NCBI GenBank assembly: GCA_022885665.1
Contig: JAGQDJ010000016.1
Location: 124,001-188,000, forward strand
From: Triops longicaudatus
Taxonomy: Eukaryota > Arthropoda > Branchiopoda > Notostraca > Triopsidae
Length of the DNA stretch: 64,000 nt
Direction: 5' to 3'
The notes below the pieces were generated by a model that ran no database searches, was not told the DNA's origin, and worked only from the letters and a program-made list of their open reading frames with translations. Each line of letters starts with the position of its first letter. The first letter of the stretch is position 1. Below are positions 51,184 through 61,318 of this stretch, in pieces. The position numbers and the translations under genes are program-made.

Positions 51184-53452
51184 TCAGAAGAGTAAAGCCA
51201 ATTCCAGCGATTGCCTTGGTGACGTACTTGGACCCTAGGGTTGTATCATACGTACGACTTTCTTTTCTATAGGATACCAAGGTCCTTAGCCCCACCCTCT
51301 CTGCTTACCCCACCTTCAGTAGACTACTGAAGTAAACAAAACCAGCGCTGGCTTGTTGAGTTACTAGTGTTTCTATCATCCCAGTTAACGCATGTACGAA
51401 AAATAAGAGGTGGGTTGTGCGTGTATGTCTGTTGCAACTGTTCCCTCTGACCCCGCAGTTAAATTGGATCTACATTTGTAGCGCTGTTAAAGTCTTTGTG
51501 TCCTCCAAAGCGTCACTGTAATTATCGTGAATTATTTGCGTGTTCTACTTTGCGTTGTTCTCTCCACAGTTATGTGCCGATTGTGTTACGTGATACGTCG
51601 TTTTCTCCTAAGCAAGCCTTAAGCTGATTTTTTTTATTAAAGTTTATAACCCCCACGTTATTTTATAAAACTAAGCAGAAAAAGACCAAAAAATTGCTTA
51701 TTTATTTTTGCGTAAAATGCATTTTTATATATTCAAGACAACTAGTATTGTGCACGTGTTCTGGATTCATATATGGATTCATCAATTTGTAGGATTTGTC
51801 ATTGGCTCACGTGTATGTCATGCACTTCAATCAGGTTGTCTTTTGTGCAAGTCATCACGAGTCGCGTCGATGGCGCCTGATACACTTTCCTGTTGTAACT
51901 GAAAGCATAATTTCCGTTTCCCTTCCCAAGGACATTAGTGCCTTGCTATATGTGAACGCTGTGCCCAGCGTTTTCTCTTAAAAATATGATTTGCGGGGTG
52001 TTAATCAGCTTTTTGTGATGTTCTCTTTTATTTATTACAGGAAAACCCAAAAGAAAAGAATAAATCTTGACCACATTCCCTTGTCTGCATTCTTCGCTGT
52101 ATGTTGCCTGCTTAGCAACGGCTGTTATTACGACTACTAAGGCCGACATAATGTCCAGCTTTCAAGCGGTAAGTAATGAAGACGTACTAGACTTTGATCC
52201 ATTTTTTCTCCCTCCAGCGCTTTGCTACCCTTATCTGCGTAACTCCGGTGATAAACTCCTTTATCGGCTATCATTTGTAACGTCAGAAAAGTCACTACAT
52301 TGCAGTTACGGCGGCACAGTGTACCGGGCCCCTCGGACATGAATATCCCGAGTCAGATTGATCATCCAAACGTGTTTAGGACTACAGACATTTCCTTATC
52401 CCGGAAACTCCCAAGGCCACCCGGTATCATTTGAAATTAAGCCCTCTGGAAACGTTCATAAGAAATTATTAAACCTAGTGTGTCTCCATCTGCCTTTAAG
52501 CCTTGCTTAAAGTTTATCAAACTGTAGAAGGAGCCAAACAAATGCCTTTGTATCCTCGCAACGCTCAAGTCTTTGACTTAAAACTTGGTCAAAGTTTAGT
52601 TTTGGTCATAACTTGATTATTTTTTAATCACTTTTATGTTAGACATTAGTTAGTCCTTCATGTTAAGGAGAATGGAAGTTAATAAACACATTTTAATTAA
52701 GTTAAAGTTATTCGTCTTAGTTATCATGTATTAGGACTTTAAAATATAAAAAATCTATTAAGAAATTTGGGAAAATTTTTGCAACGTTAGAATGAAAGGG
52801 AGTAATTGTTTTCTCGCTGCCATTAATTTAGAAAAACGATTTTCAGTTGCAAAAATCTTTTCAATCCAGAGAACCGTTCTGACAGTTCTCACAAGTTTTA
52901 AAAAATTTTAGAGTCTGAAATAGTTTTGCATTCTATTATTGAAGTTGGATTAAGTTAAGCTCGGTTAAGTTAGATTGTTGCTTAAGTTCATTCATATCGT
53001 AAACTTATATTTAAGCCAGTTTAATTAGTCAGCAAAAATAGGTTAATATAGTTAATAGGTTGACTCAGCTAAATAAGACTAGATTCGTTAAAATTTTTAG
53101 GTTATTTTTTAAATTAAGTTCACAAATTTAGATTAAGGAAGCTTATTCACAATCACGATGCAATTTTACTTGTTGGAATCGCTCGTAAAATCGAAAAAGG
53201 TCTTTAGGGGAGGAGCCATGGTTAAAAAAGTATCTAAACTGAAAGTAAATTATTCCGGCCGTTCTAGAGTTGTCCAAAATCATGGTCACCTTGAATAATT
53301 CCTTCTCTCACGTGGCTTGGCCACACGAGGTGCGTGAGCCCAATTGTAGCCGAAGACGAGGCTGCGTTAAGACCTTCACAAAATTTGCATAATCCGCGGG
53401 TTACATTTCAAAACACATATGAAGTGAGTTTTGGGTTTCTAGGAAGTAGATT

Positions 53453-53893
53453 TTGGGCATTGGCCTTTTTGCCGCCCGAGTACGCCCAAGTAATCATGGT
53501 TTGGCCTCAAAATCCTTCGGGGTTGTTTGTGTTCAGCAAAGCTGGGCGATTTTTAGGTCCGTTTCTTTTCTTTCTAATCGTAGACGTTTTTTCATCATAC
53601 GAGATTGTTTGGCTCAAGGAGAAACCCCTTCTGCTAGTGTAAATAATCGGTTTTCTTGTTCAGAGAAAGAACCGTGCCTCGTCTTAGTGGAAAGTTGGCA
53701 ACAGAGCATGACACCGTTTTTCGATTTAGCGCTCGAGAAAGCCTCCGGTCACGAAAATCCTGATCCACTGTTTATTTACTTGCCTACGTTTTTTAAAAGT
53801 ACGGTTCCTAGAGTCGGCGATTTTTTGTCTCCTTTTTGTGCGCTGGATGTGTCGTTAGTGAACGTGAATTGTAAAGAGAATACGTATACGTAA
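53453..53893 (+). CDS. candidate terminal exon of an unknown gene
   Basis: An open frame of up to 146 codons ending in TAA at 53891-53893. The second half (from the acceptor-like TTTCTAATCGTAG near 53582) has balanced composition with several cysteines, for example CSEKEPCLVLVESWQQSMTP and HENPDPLFIYLPTFFK. No ATG or confirmed upstream exon was found, although a short frame beginning near 53340 ends in a strong GAA|GTGAGT donor at about 53423. A chance frame of this length is expected about once in a window this size. Confidence 0.22.
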   Translation: MGIGLFAARVRPSNHGLASKSFGVVCVQQSWAIFRSVSFLSNRRRFFIIRDCLAQGETPSASVNNRFSCSEKEPCLVLVESWQQSMTPFFDLALEKASGHENPDPLFIYLPTFFKSTVPRVGDFLSPFCALDVSLVNVNCKENTYT

Positions 53894-54743
53894 CAGTTAC
53901 AAACGAAATCAAAGAGGGAGTGAGAAATTGTGATACGTTAAGTAAATGTCAGCCGTGGATTACAACCGAGTAAGTGGTATGAGTACAGTAACCGTAGAAA
54001 TAGTGTTTGTCTTTACGTAACTGAAATCTGAAAGTGCTGATGGGACGATTTTCCCTTATATTTTGGATTTTTGGTGGATTGTTTTATTTATTTGTATATA
54101 CTTTTGTATTCTACATTATGTATATTTTTAGCCAGCGATATTTTGTTTTTAGATATTTAATATTTTGTTTATTTAGCAATTTTGTATTGTTGTGTATTTG
54201 TAGGATATTTTATTTTTGTGGATATTTTAAGTTTATGAGGAGGAAAATGTGCGTTACAAGATGTTTGAGGGAGATTAGAGGGCGAAGGCTGGTAGGATTT
54301 GATGTCGCACCTTTATATAACATGATTGCGAGTAGCACAGTAACCTACTTGTGCTCGAAGTGGGGCCCTTTGTGTGGAGTACCCTAGAGCTTTCACTCAG
54401 AAGGGGCAAAAGAACGAATAGCCGAAAACGGCTCGTCACAATGCCAGGTGTCATAAAACGCTTGCGAGGCAATTTGTACTTGTCTTCCGTACCCGTTACC
54501 TGCTCATTGCGAACGGAGTTCTTGAAGCTCGGTGGTCGCAGTACAGCGAAATTGTGAGTTCATGCGGCAACCGGCTTGATTTTAAGAGTCCTACAGTAGT
54601 TGAACTTAACGGAGCTTCTTTTGTACACAATCGCAACAAAAAAAAAAAAAAATCGCTTCCCAGAACCCCGAAAGCGACCGGTAACTGTTTCCTCACGAAA
54701 CTGGTAACAGTTTCGTGCCGTGGTGCGCTGTCGAACGAACGCG

Positions 54744-57700
54744 ATGTCCACCGAAGTCTTTAAGAATGTAAACTGTTGTGTTTGAACGTATTTCGCTCTA
54801 TTTTTTAGTGAACATTTTTAAAATTAACTCATGTGTGTGTTTTGGGATTCTGCAGGTGGTTCAACGCACCCGAGATGCGTTTGCCAGCGGGAAGACGCGC
54901 GATGTGGATTTTCGAATTGCTCAGTTAAAGAGCTTGCTGCGAATGTACCAAGAAAATGAGTCCGAAATTTGCACCGCGTTGTACAAAGACCTCAAGAAGG
55001 TAAAACGTACTCAATATAAAAAGTCTCACGACCTCTGAAAAGCTGGAAGCATTTGACCTTACTTTTTATTTCTCAATTGTTTTTATTTGTTTAGTATAAT
55101 TTCTCTGTTGTAACTGTTTTTATGGTTAGTCACACGGTGACCATAAGAAAATAAATATATTCGCATTAGTCGCTTATTATATAGTTAAAGCCGCGTGAGT
55201 TTCTTGTATTATTTTTGTTAATGTAATTTTATTTTTCTGCTTATTTTGCATTTTTGTGTGGTTTTCCGTATTTGTATTTCCATCTGTCTTTTAATTGTCA
55301 CTGAATGAGGAGTGTTTTTACGCAGTCGATTGTTTTTTCTCTTTTATAGCCCAAAGCTGAGGCCAAATTGTTGGAGCTGGAAGTGTTGAAAGCGGATGTC
55401 CAGACAATGGTACAACATTGTCGGGAATGGGCCAAGCCACAACCGGTAATTAAAGTCCTTTTATTAACGTAATGCCATTAGTAGTTAAGCATGTGTTCGG
55501 GGAGGAGAGCAAGGATTCTTGTGAAGCCACGCTTTTCAGTGCACGAGGGGTCCTAGGGGTATTGCGTGTTGTGTAGTGCGTGACTTCATAAGCCAAGCCG
55601 AGTGTGTCTCGTAGAACGAGTTGGAAGAGAGAAATCGGGCTTTTCTTTTGCTGACACGTTACCATTATCCTTTCATTAATCTATCGTTAACCTTTCTTTT
55701 GAGCAAGTGGAGCCGTGGAGCATAACGTCTTTCCTTGCAGTTTCCTCTTTAGCGTCTTTCTCTCCCCTCCAGTTTATGCCTTAACGAAGCCTGTTCATGT
55801 ACTTTTATTGCTTTTTGTCTCTTTTTTCTTTTCTAGGTGAAAAAGACGCTAGTGACCTTGCTTGACACACCAATGATTGTCCAAGATCCTTACGGCGTCG
55901 TTCTGGTCATTGGCTCCTGGAATTATCCCATGCAGTTGCCATTAATGCCCTTGTCTGGGGCTATTGCGGCGGGCAATTGTGCAGTCATTAAACCATCAGA
56001 ACTTGCTCCCGCTTGTGCCAAATTATTAGAAGAGCTTGTGCCGCGCTACCTTGATCAAGTAGACTCCTTTTAATGGCATGAACTTGAGGCCAACTTAACA
56101 ACCAACTTGTCTAGGACTGCTTCCAAGTGGTCACCGGAGGGCCGGCTGAAGTTCAAGAGCTTTTAAAGCAAAGGTTCGATTATATTTTCTTCACTGGAGC
56201 ACCCAGTATTGGCAAAATCGTCCGAGACGCTGCCAACCAGTACCTGACGCCTGTTACGCTAGAACTGGGAGGCAAGAGGTGTAGTATTCGTGTTTTTAAT
56301 TCAAAATTATTCGCGTACTGTTGTATGAAAAAAATGTAAAAATTTTTGTGTATTTGCAGCCCGGTTTACATTGACGATAGCGTGGATATGGACATTACCG
56401 CCAAACGCATTTTATGGGGAAAGTTTATCAACTTGGGTCAAACTTGCATTGCTCCTGACTACGTTCTTTGCAGTCGAGAAGTCCGGGACAAGTTTCTGAC
56501 AGTTGCGAAGAAGTTACTCAAAGAGTGGTATGGCGAGCAACCACAGAAATCGCCCGACTTGTGCCGAATTGTCAATGTCCGCCATTTTAAGTAATTTTTC
56601 CAAATTTTTATTTTTATTTTAATTATATAACAATTCGATTTTATCGACCCCGAGAATGATAACTTTCTTTATTACTTCAACAGCCTCCGATAACATTTTT
56701 TCGTCATGGATTTTTACATTGATTTGAAAGCATTTGCTCACATGTTCCTCCAGAATTATTGTAGCAAACTATAAATTAAGTAAAAAATTGAATTTATTTT
56801 TCGGTTAATATTCTTCATTTGGCGATCGCAAACATATTCCTGATGCACTAAATACATGCGTCCAATTTTGTCAACTACCGTTTCAGCCGGTTGACGAAAA
56901 TGGACTTGTATTATTTTCTATTTTTTTGTTATTTTCTGTTTTTCCTTCTGAAGACTAACATAAACTTCGTCTTCTTGCCAGTGTCGCATTTCACATTTCT
57001 GGTTGTTTTCAACTTTAAAATCCTGGATAGTGTCATTGTTAAATATCATCCATTTCTACTTATCATTTTATTGTGTTTGGTATTGTTATTTTTTAGCTAT
57101 AATTTTGTCTGATTATTTGTTTGAAGTTATTTTGAGTTTCTTACTTGTTGCTAGGCGCGTGCAAGGGCTATTGAGCAGCGGTAAAATTGCCGTAGGAGGT
57201 GGATGCGACGCGGACGATTTGTGGATCGAACCCACCATCCTAATCGATGTAAAGTCTAATGATCCAGTCATGCAGGAAGAAATCTTTGGTCCCATCCTAC
57301 CCATCGTCACGGTGGATAACGCCTACGAAGCTATGAAGTTCATTAACAGCAGGTAACGTGTGACCGTAATGTATCTTTCGGGATTCAATTTTGTGTTCAA
57401 ATGGAGAATCATTACCAACCGAAAAGCAATTACTGGGGAGAAGGGCCGAAGATTCCTAATCAGTAGTTACAGAGAAGGCTTGTCCTGAGAAACTATTGTG
57501 GAAGCAGAGTTGAAGGATTTAAACTGTTGCTTGTTCACAGGGAAAAGGCATTGACCATGTACATATTTACCACACAAGACAGTGCACAACAGTCTTTCTT
57601 GGAAAATGCCAGCTGCGGCAGCGTGTGTATAATTATGTCATTACTCAGTTAAGCGGTACATATAGATCGTTGGCGTTACGCAAACAAAAAACATTTCACA

Positions 57701-58407
57701 TCGACTGGTATTCGGTTGCATGTCTACATGGAAGCGGGCGGTTCAAGTTTTCCTTGCTTTAATATAATTTTTTCCCTTCATTTCTTTTTATAGAGAAAAA
57801 CCCCTAAGTCTGTATGTCTTTACAACCAACTCGCGGGTTCGGGAACAATTTTTGAATAATACTACTGCTGGGAGCGTGTGCGTCAATGATACTGTCATGC
57901 AATGCTCGGGTACGTTTTCATGATCCGTTGATACAACTTTCCTATTCGTCTTTCTAGAAGATTCGTCTGTCGTTCAATTACCGGCATTAAAAGTAGATGC
58001 TGCAATGTATAATTGAGTATTTTCCCTTCATTTGCAGTGGAAGAGTTGCCGTTTGGTGGTGTTGGGCAAAGTGGCATCGGTGCGTACCATGGGAAATTCA
58101 GTTTTGACACCTTCACACATAAGAAATCATGTTTGATCCGTTCATTCTCAAAATTGGGTGAAACCTTGGGCAAGTACGTTGAACTTGATAACATTTCTGA
58201 AAGACTTTTACTAAAAGAGTAATGACACCGTTTGTTAGGGATCGTTACGCGCCTTATTCGGAAGAGAAAGTGCGGCGTTTACTAGGCATCTTGAAAAAAC
58301 GAGAATTCGGAAGTTTCAAGGCGATATCCTACGTTTTGACTTTCGCTGCGGGAATCGTCTCAGTGGTGTTGTTCAAATACATCGCTGAAGTAGGTTTAAA
58401 ACTATGA
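54744..58407 (+). CDS. fatty aldehyde dehydrogenase, ALDH3 family, membrane-tailed
   Basis: Exons 54744-54767, 54856-54999, 55350-55445, 55837-56058, 56115-56278, 56360-56590, 57155-57352, 57794-57909, 58038-58173 and 58239-58407 join in frame to 499 residues (human ALDH3A2 has 485). It oxidises long-chain aldehydes to acids with NAD(P)+, normally at the ER membrane. Seen: GSWNYP, IKPSELAP, FTGAPSIGKIV (cofactor site), LELGGKSPVYI (general-base Glu), GQTCIAPDYVL (nucleophile Cys), QEEIFGPILPIV, LPFGGVGQSGIGAYHGKFSF, and a C-terminal hydrophobic anchor (AISYVLTFAAGIVSVVLFKY). Closest remembered match is ALDH3A2. The 24-nt first exon is inferred from phase, length and its MSTEVFKN start resembling the human N-terminus. 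A second copy of exon 8 lies at 57541. Confidence 0.95.
57541..57652 (+). other. duplicated, partly decayed copy of ALDH3 exon 8
   Basis: After a good TTCACAG acceptor this exon reads EKALTMYIFTTQDSAQQSFL and so on to GSVC, matching the functional exon 8 (57794) at 14 of 29 residues and entering in the same phase (2). After GSVC the homology fails and the frame meets TAA at 57650-57652, before the nearest downstream GT (57656). Used instead of exon 8 it would truncate the enzyme before LPFGGVG unless an internal donor (GTGT|GTATAA, about 57624) were used. Confidence 0.8.
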
Positions 58408-59441
58408 ATTTGCTTTAGGTGATTTTGGGTGAATGGGAGTAGTTTCGCTTTTTTGAAAATGTTTTTTGTATCGCATCCCTTTCTGATTTTTTGATTTCGT
58501 TCTTTTTTGTTTACGTTCGCCTTCATATTTCGCTAGCGTGCACCACTGATCCAACTGCTCCTCCAGAAGGCGATGAGACGGAAGTAAAATGGGTCTGTGC
58601 GTTTTGTAAAAAAAAAAAAAATGCGGAATTTGCTCGCATCCACCCAAAAAAGCCTTTGTCACTGCTAGCATACACTAAACGGTAGGCCGTGTTGGAATTC
58701 GACGTCCGCGAATCGGGCTTCGCTTGACAAGAAAAAGGAATTTAGTGTGCGCAGTGTCGTTTTTTTTTTAAAGTTTTCCCCACTAGTTTGTGCTTTGCCT
58801 ATTCAGTTTTTTCGTTTGACCTGAGTGATTGTTTCTCTAGCTCTACTATTGTTGTTAATCGTTCTTGGATCTAATCCGGTTAAGAGCATATTTAATGACC
58901 AATCTTTTGTTTTGTAGGAGCTGGGTTACTCGGGCTAACTGATCACTCATTGGCAAAATATTGTAGTCAGGGCAAGTGTATTTCCTGGCATATATAAATG
59001 GTGTGTTAATAAGAGTTATCGAAAATGTGTACAATATACTCGCTAAGAACTTCTTCCAAAAGACTGTGTATCCGAGAAGAAATATAAAGTTTGCGTGAAA
59101 GATCGCGTTGTTTTTTCACACACAAAAAAAAATGTTTTGTAATTTCTGCTATCTACGATAAGAATCATTGCATTTGTCAATGCAATGATTTTTTATCATT
59201 AATTTTTTACAGGATTAGTTGTGCATTACCGACGACTTATGCTACAGCCGCGTTCGGCAGGCTATGATTTGTGGCCTAAGGTTCGCCTCTAACTTCTTTA
59301 TGAAATCGATATGCTACTTCACTTGCCTGCCTTTTCATAACTTGTATACAGGACATGCGATATTGAGATCGTCACACTAGCCCTCACACGGGATTTACCA
59401 GGCTCTGTTTAAATATATGTCCTTGTAAAGTTAATTATCAA
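58408..59441. other. ALDH3 3' flank
   Basis: AT-rich, probably largely 3' UTR. No AATAAA; AATATA near 59080 is a weak alternative. Contains a small palindrome (59163-59174 and 59179-59190, 12-bp arms, loop TGTC). Confidence 0.4.
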
Positions 59442-59515
59442 CGTGAGTTGGCCGAGCGGTCTAAGGCATCAGGCTTTGGACTGTGAGGTCGTGGGTTCGA
59501 GTCCCAATCGAGCTA
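59442..59515 (+). tRNA. tRNA-like sequence, probable pseudogene or SINE head
   Basis: 74 nt with a Leu/Ser-type D arm (GCCGAGCGGTCTAAGGC), A box TGGCCGAGCGG and B box GGTTCGAGTCC, the internal RNA polymerase III promoters. The anticodon loop would be CTTTGGA (nominal anticodon TTG). Pairing is poor: the 5' seven bases (CGTGAGT) do not pair with the 3' TCGAGCT, and the anticodon stem is imperfect. The 3' end AATCGAGCTA would pair with a TAGCTCGATT that is not present. So it is more likely a decayed tRNA or tRNA-derived repeat than a working gene. Confidence 0.45.
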
Positions 59516-59586
59516 CAATTTTCTTCAATGCTTCTATATTGTGGTACGGCACCAATCGTTCCCTTAACTGCTCTTGACTTGTCTCC

Positions 59587-59687
59587 TATCCCCTGTACTC
59601 GCATTGTCAAACCTTGAATACCAGGCTGTTCGGGAAAACCGAGCAAGCCTGGGAAGCCAGGTAGGACAGTAGCGAGTACAGGGGATA
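59587..59687. repeat. exact 16-bp inverted repeat beside the tRNA-like sequence
   Basis: TATCCCCTGTACTCGC (59587-59602) and its reverse complement (59672-59687) are separated by 69 nt. It may be the body of a tRNA-headed short retroposon or a separate foldback. Confidence 0.85.
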
Positions 59688-60122
59688 AGAGCCAAGCCAG
59701 GGAGGAGTTCGGTAGTGAGGAAGGGCGGAGCTCTCATTTTTCTCGATTTTTGAAGAGGACCCCCCCTTTGCTTACCATTGAATCAAATGGAAAATAACCC
59801 GGAAAACGGCTCTCCAGAGCCAAAAATAGGCCACGCCCATTTTTACGTTTTCTACCAATGAGAAGCCAGGGATTTTGAGGGGTAGTCGTATTTCTTAGCG
59901 GTAAATTCAAAACACAGACCATTTTAGTAAAAAATATTTTTTTTTTGCGGATAAATTATTGGCTTTCGCGAATCTAAAATACCATTCAAAGATTATCACT
60001 TTACGTGGATGATTTACCTGAACAGCGCAACTTCGTTTTCCGCACAGAATTATCAGTTCAAAATGATCAGTTTAGAGGTATAAATATTTATTTACGCACA
60101 AAAATGATAAAAAAACAATAAC

Positions 60123-60325
60123 CTGGAATTTTCATTTGATAGTTCTTCGCACAAGAATCTTTTCTCTTTGCAGGCCATCGAATTAGAGTTTAGCCTCTTC
60201 CTCTTCAAGGTGCAAATTTGCTTTTTCGTACTAATCAACTGCGCTCGCAGGTTGGTGTTTTCTTCTTGCAACACGCGTTCGTCGGCCACTTGGACGTACT
60301 TGATGAACCGGTCTCTCAAAGGCAT
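60123..60325 (-). CDS. candidate exon of a coiled-coil protein
   Basis: A genuine ATG (60325-60323) starts a 67-codon frame ending at an AG|GTTATT donor (60123). Unspliced, it would run to a stop at 60092. The product (MPLRDRFIKYVQVADERVLQ, then EENTNLRAQLISTKKQICTL, then a basic stretch KRKR) has heptad-like spacing of hydrophobic residues and strong charge. A following exon may lie near 60000-60060, where another donor-like site exists. No family recognised; it lies between the convergent ALDH3 and ANP32 genes. Confidence 0.35.
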
Positions 60326-61318
60326 ACGTCCTCATAATTTGCGCGCCACGGCTTTACCCCAGCTGACAAATCCTGCGCCTTCTCGTGGATATTCTTCGAA
60401 TGTACTTGTTTGTCTGCGTTATTAACAAATATAAAACACCCTACCATCTATGGAATGAACTAGTAGCGCTCTAGATTAAATGAGAGCTACAAAACGAGCC
60501 TTATCCGAAAATCGTACTTTTGAGAGTATTTAACTTACATATTTTTGAGGATATTTCCCAGTGCCAATTCAAAGACCCTTTCCTGTTAGCTTGTTAATTC
60601 ATTGGAGGAGCGGTTGAGGTGAAAACAATTCAAAGAATCTAATTTAATTCAACGCCTTTAAAGTCAAACATTGCTTCGAATCACGCCACACTCATCTCAC
60701 GTCTTAATTCTTATAAAACCTGTAATGATTTCAACATCAAATTGTTGGATTATAATACCAAGTCTTTTTTACCAAAAAAATCTAAGATGTAGTAACGCAT
60801 TCTTTGGGGTGTACGAAGGCTTTTTTTAACGGAACCGGTGGGGGCAAGGGGCCAGAAAAGAAAAATTGGTCTTTTCTACTTGACAGATCACCAGATTTTT
60901 GGCAATAATTTATCGGGAACACAATTAGAAAAAAATGTAACAGGAAAGTCAATGTTTGGATCCTACGTTGTAGAGACTCTGACTAAGAGACGGTCTGACT
61001 GACACGAGGGGCTGGAAAAATTGAAACATAAATGGCCGGAAAATTACGAGAATGCATAATCTGTGAGTTTTTCAGTGATCTACAAAGGATTCGTAAACGA
61101 TTACGGCTCACCCAATAAGGAATGCTCGTGCATTTTTTTTTTCAAAATCTTATTTTTTCCAGGAATAGAAAAATAACCCAATATCAACCAGCAACGAACG
61201 GTTTAAGGTGGGAGGCTTCGCACGCCAAGGCCGATGTTTTTTCTTATGTCGTATATATAAAACAGGGAAAAACCTCCATAGGCAGACAAGCCAATATGAA
61301 ACAAACCCTTTACACAAT

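Larger units (their letters stand above)
49061..54743. other. intergenic stretch before the ALDH3 gene
   Basis: Holds the 45-bp palindrome at 51139, a GTTAA/AAGTT-rich stretch (about 52.6-53.14 kb), and one coding-like frame at 53453-53893. The hydrophobic frame at 54034-54387 comes from very T-rich DNA and I do not trust it. No canonical polyadenylation hexamer is close behind the stop at 49060; AATAAA at 50183 is the first I noticed. Confidence 0.4.

Noticed and set aside
54034..54387. 117-codon hydrophobic frame resembling a membrane protein
   Set aside because: The DNA is very T-rich, so Phe/Leu/Ile/Tyr codons arise by chance. No neighbouring exon fits.
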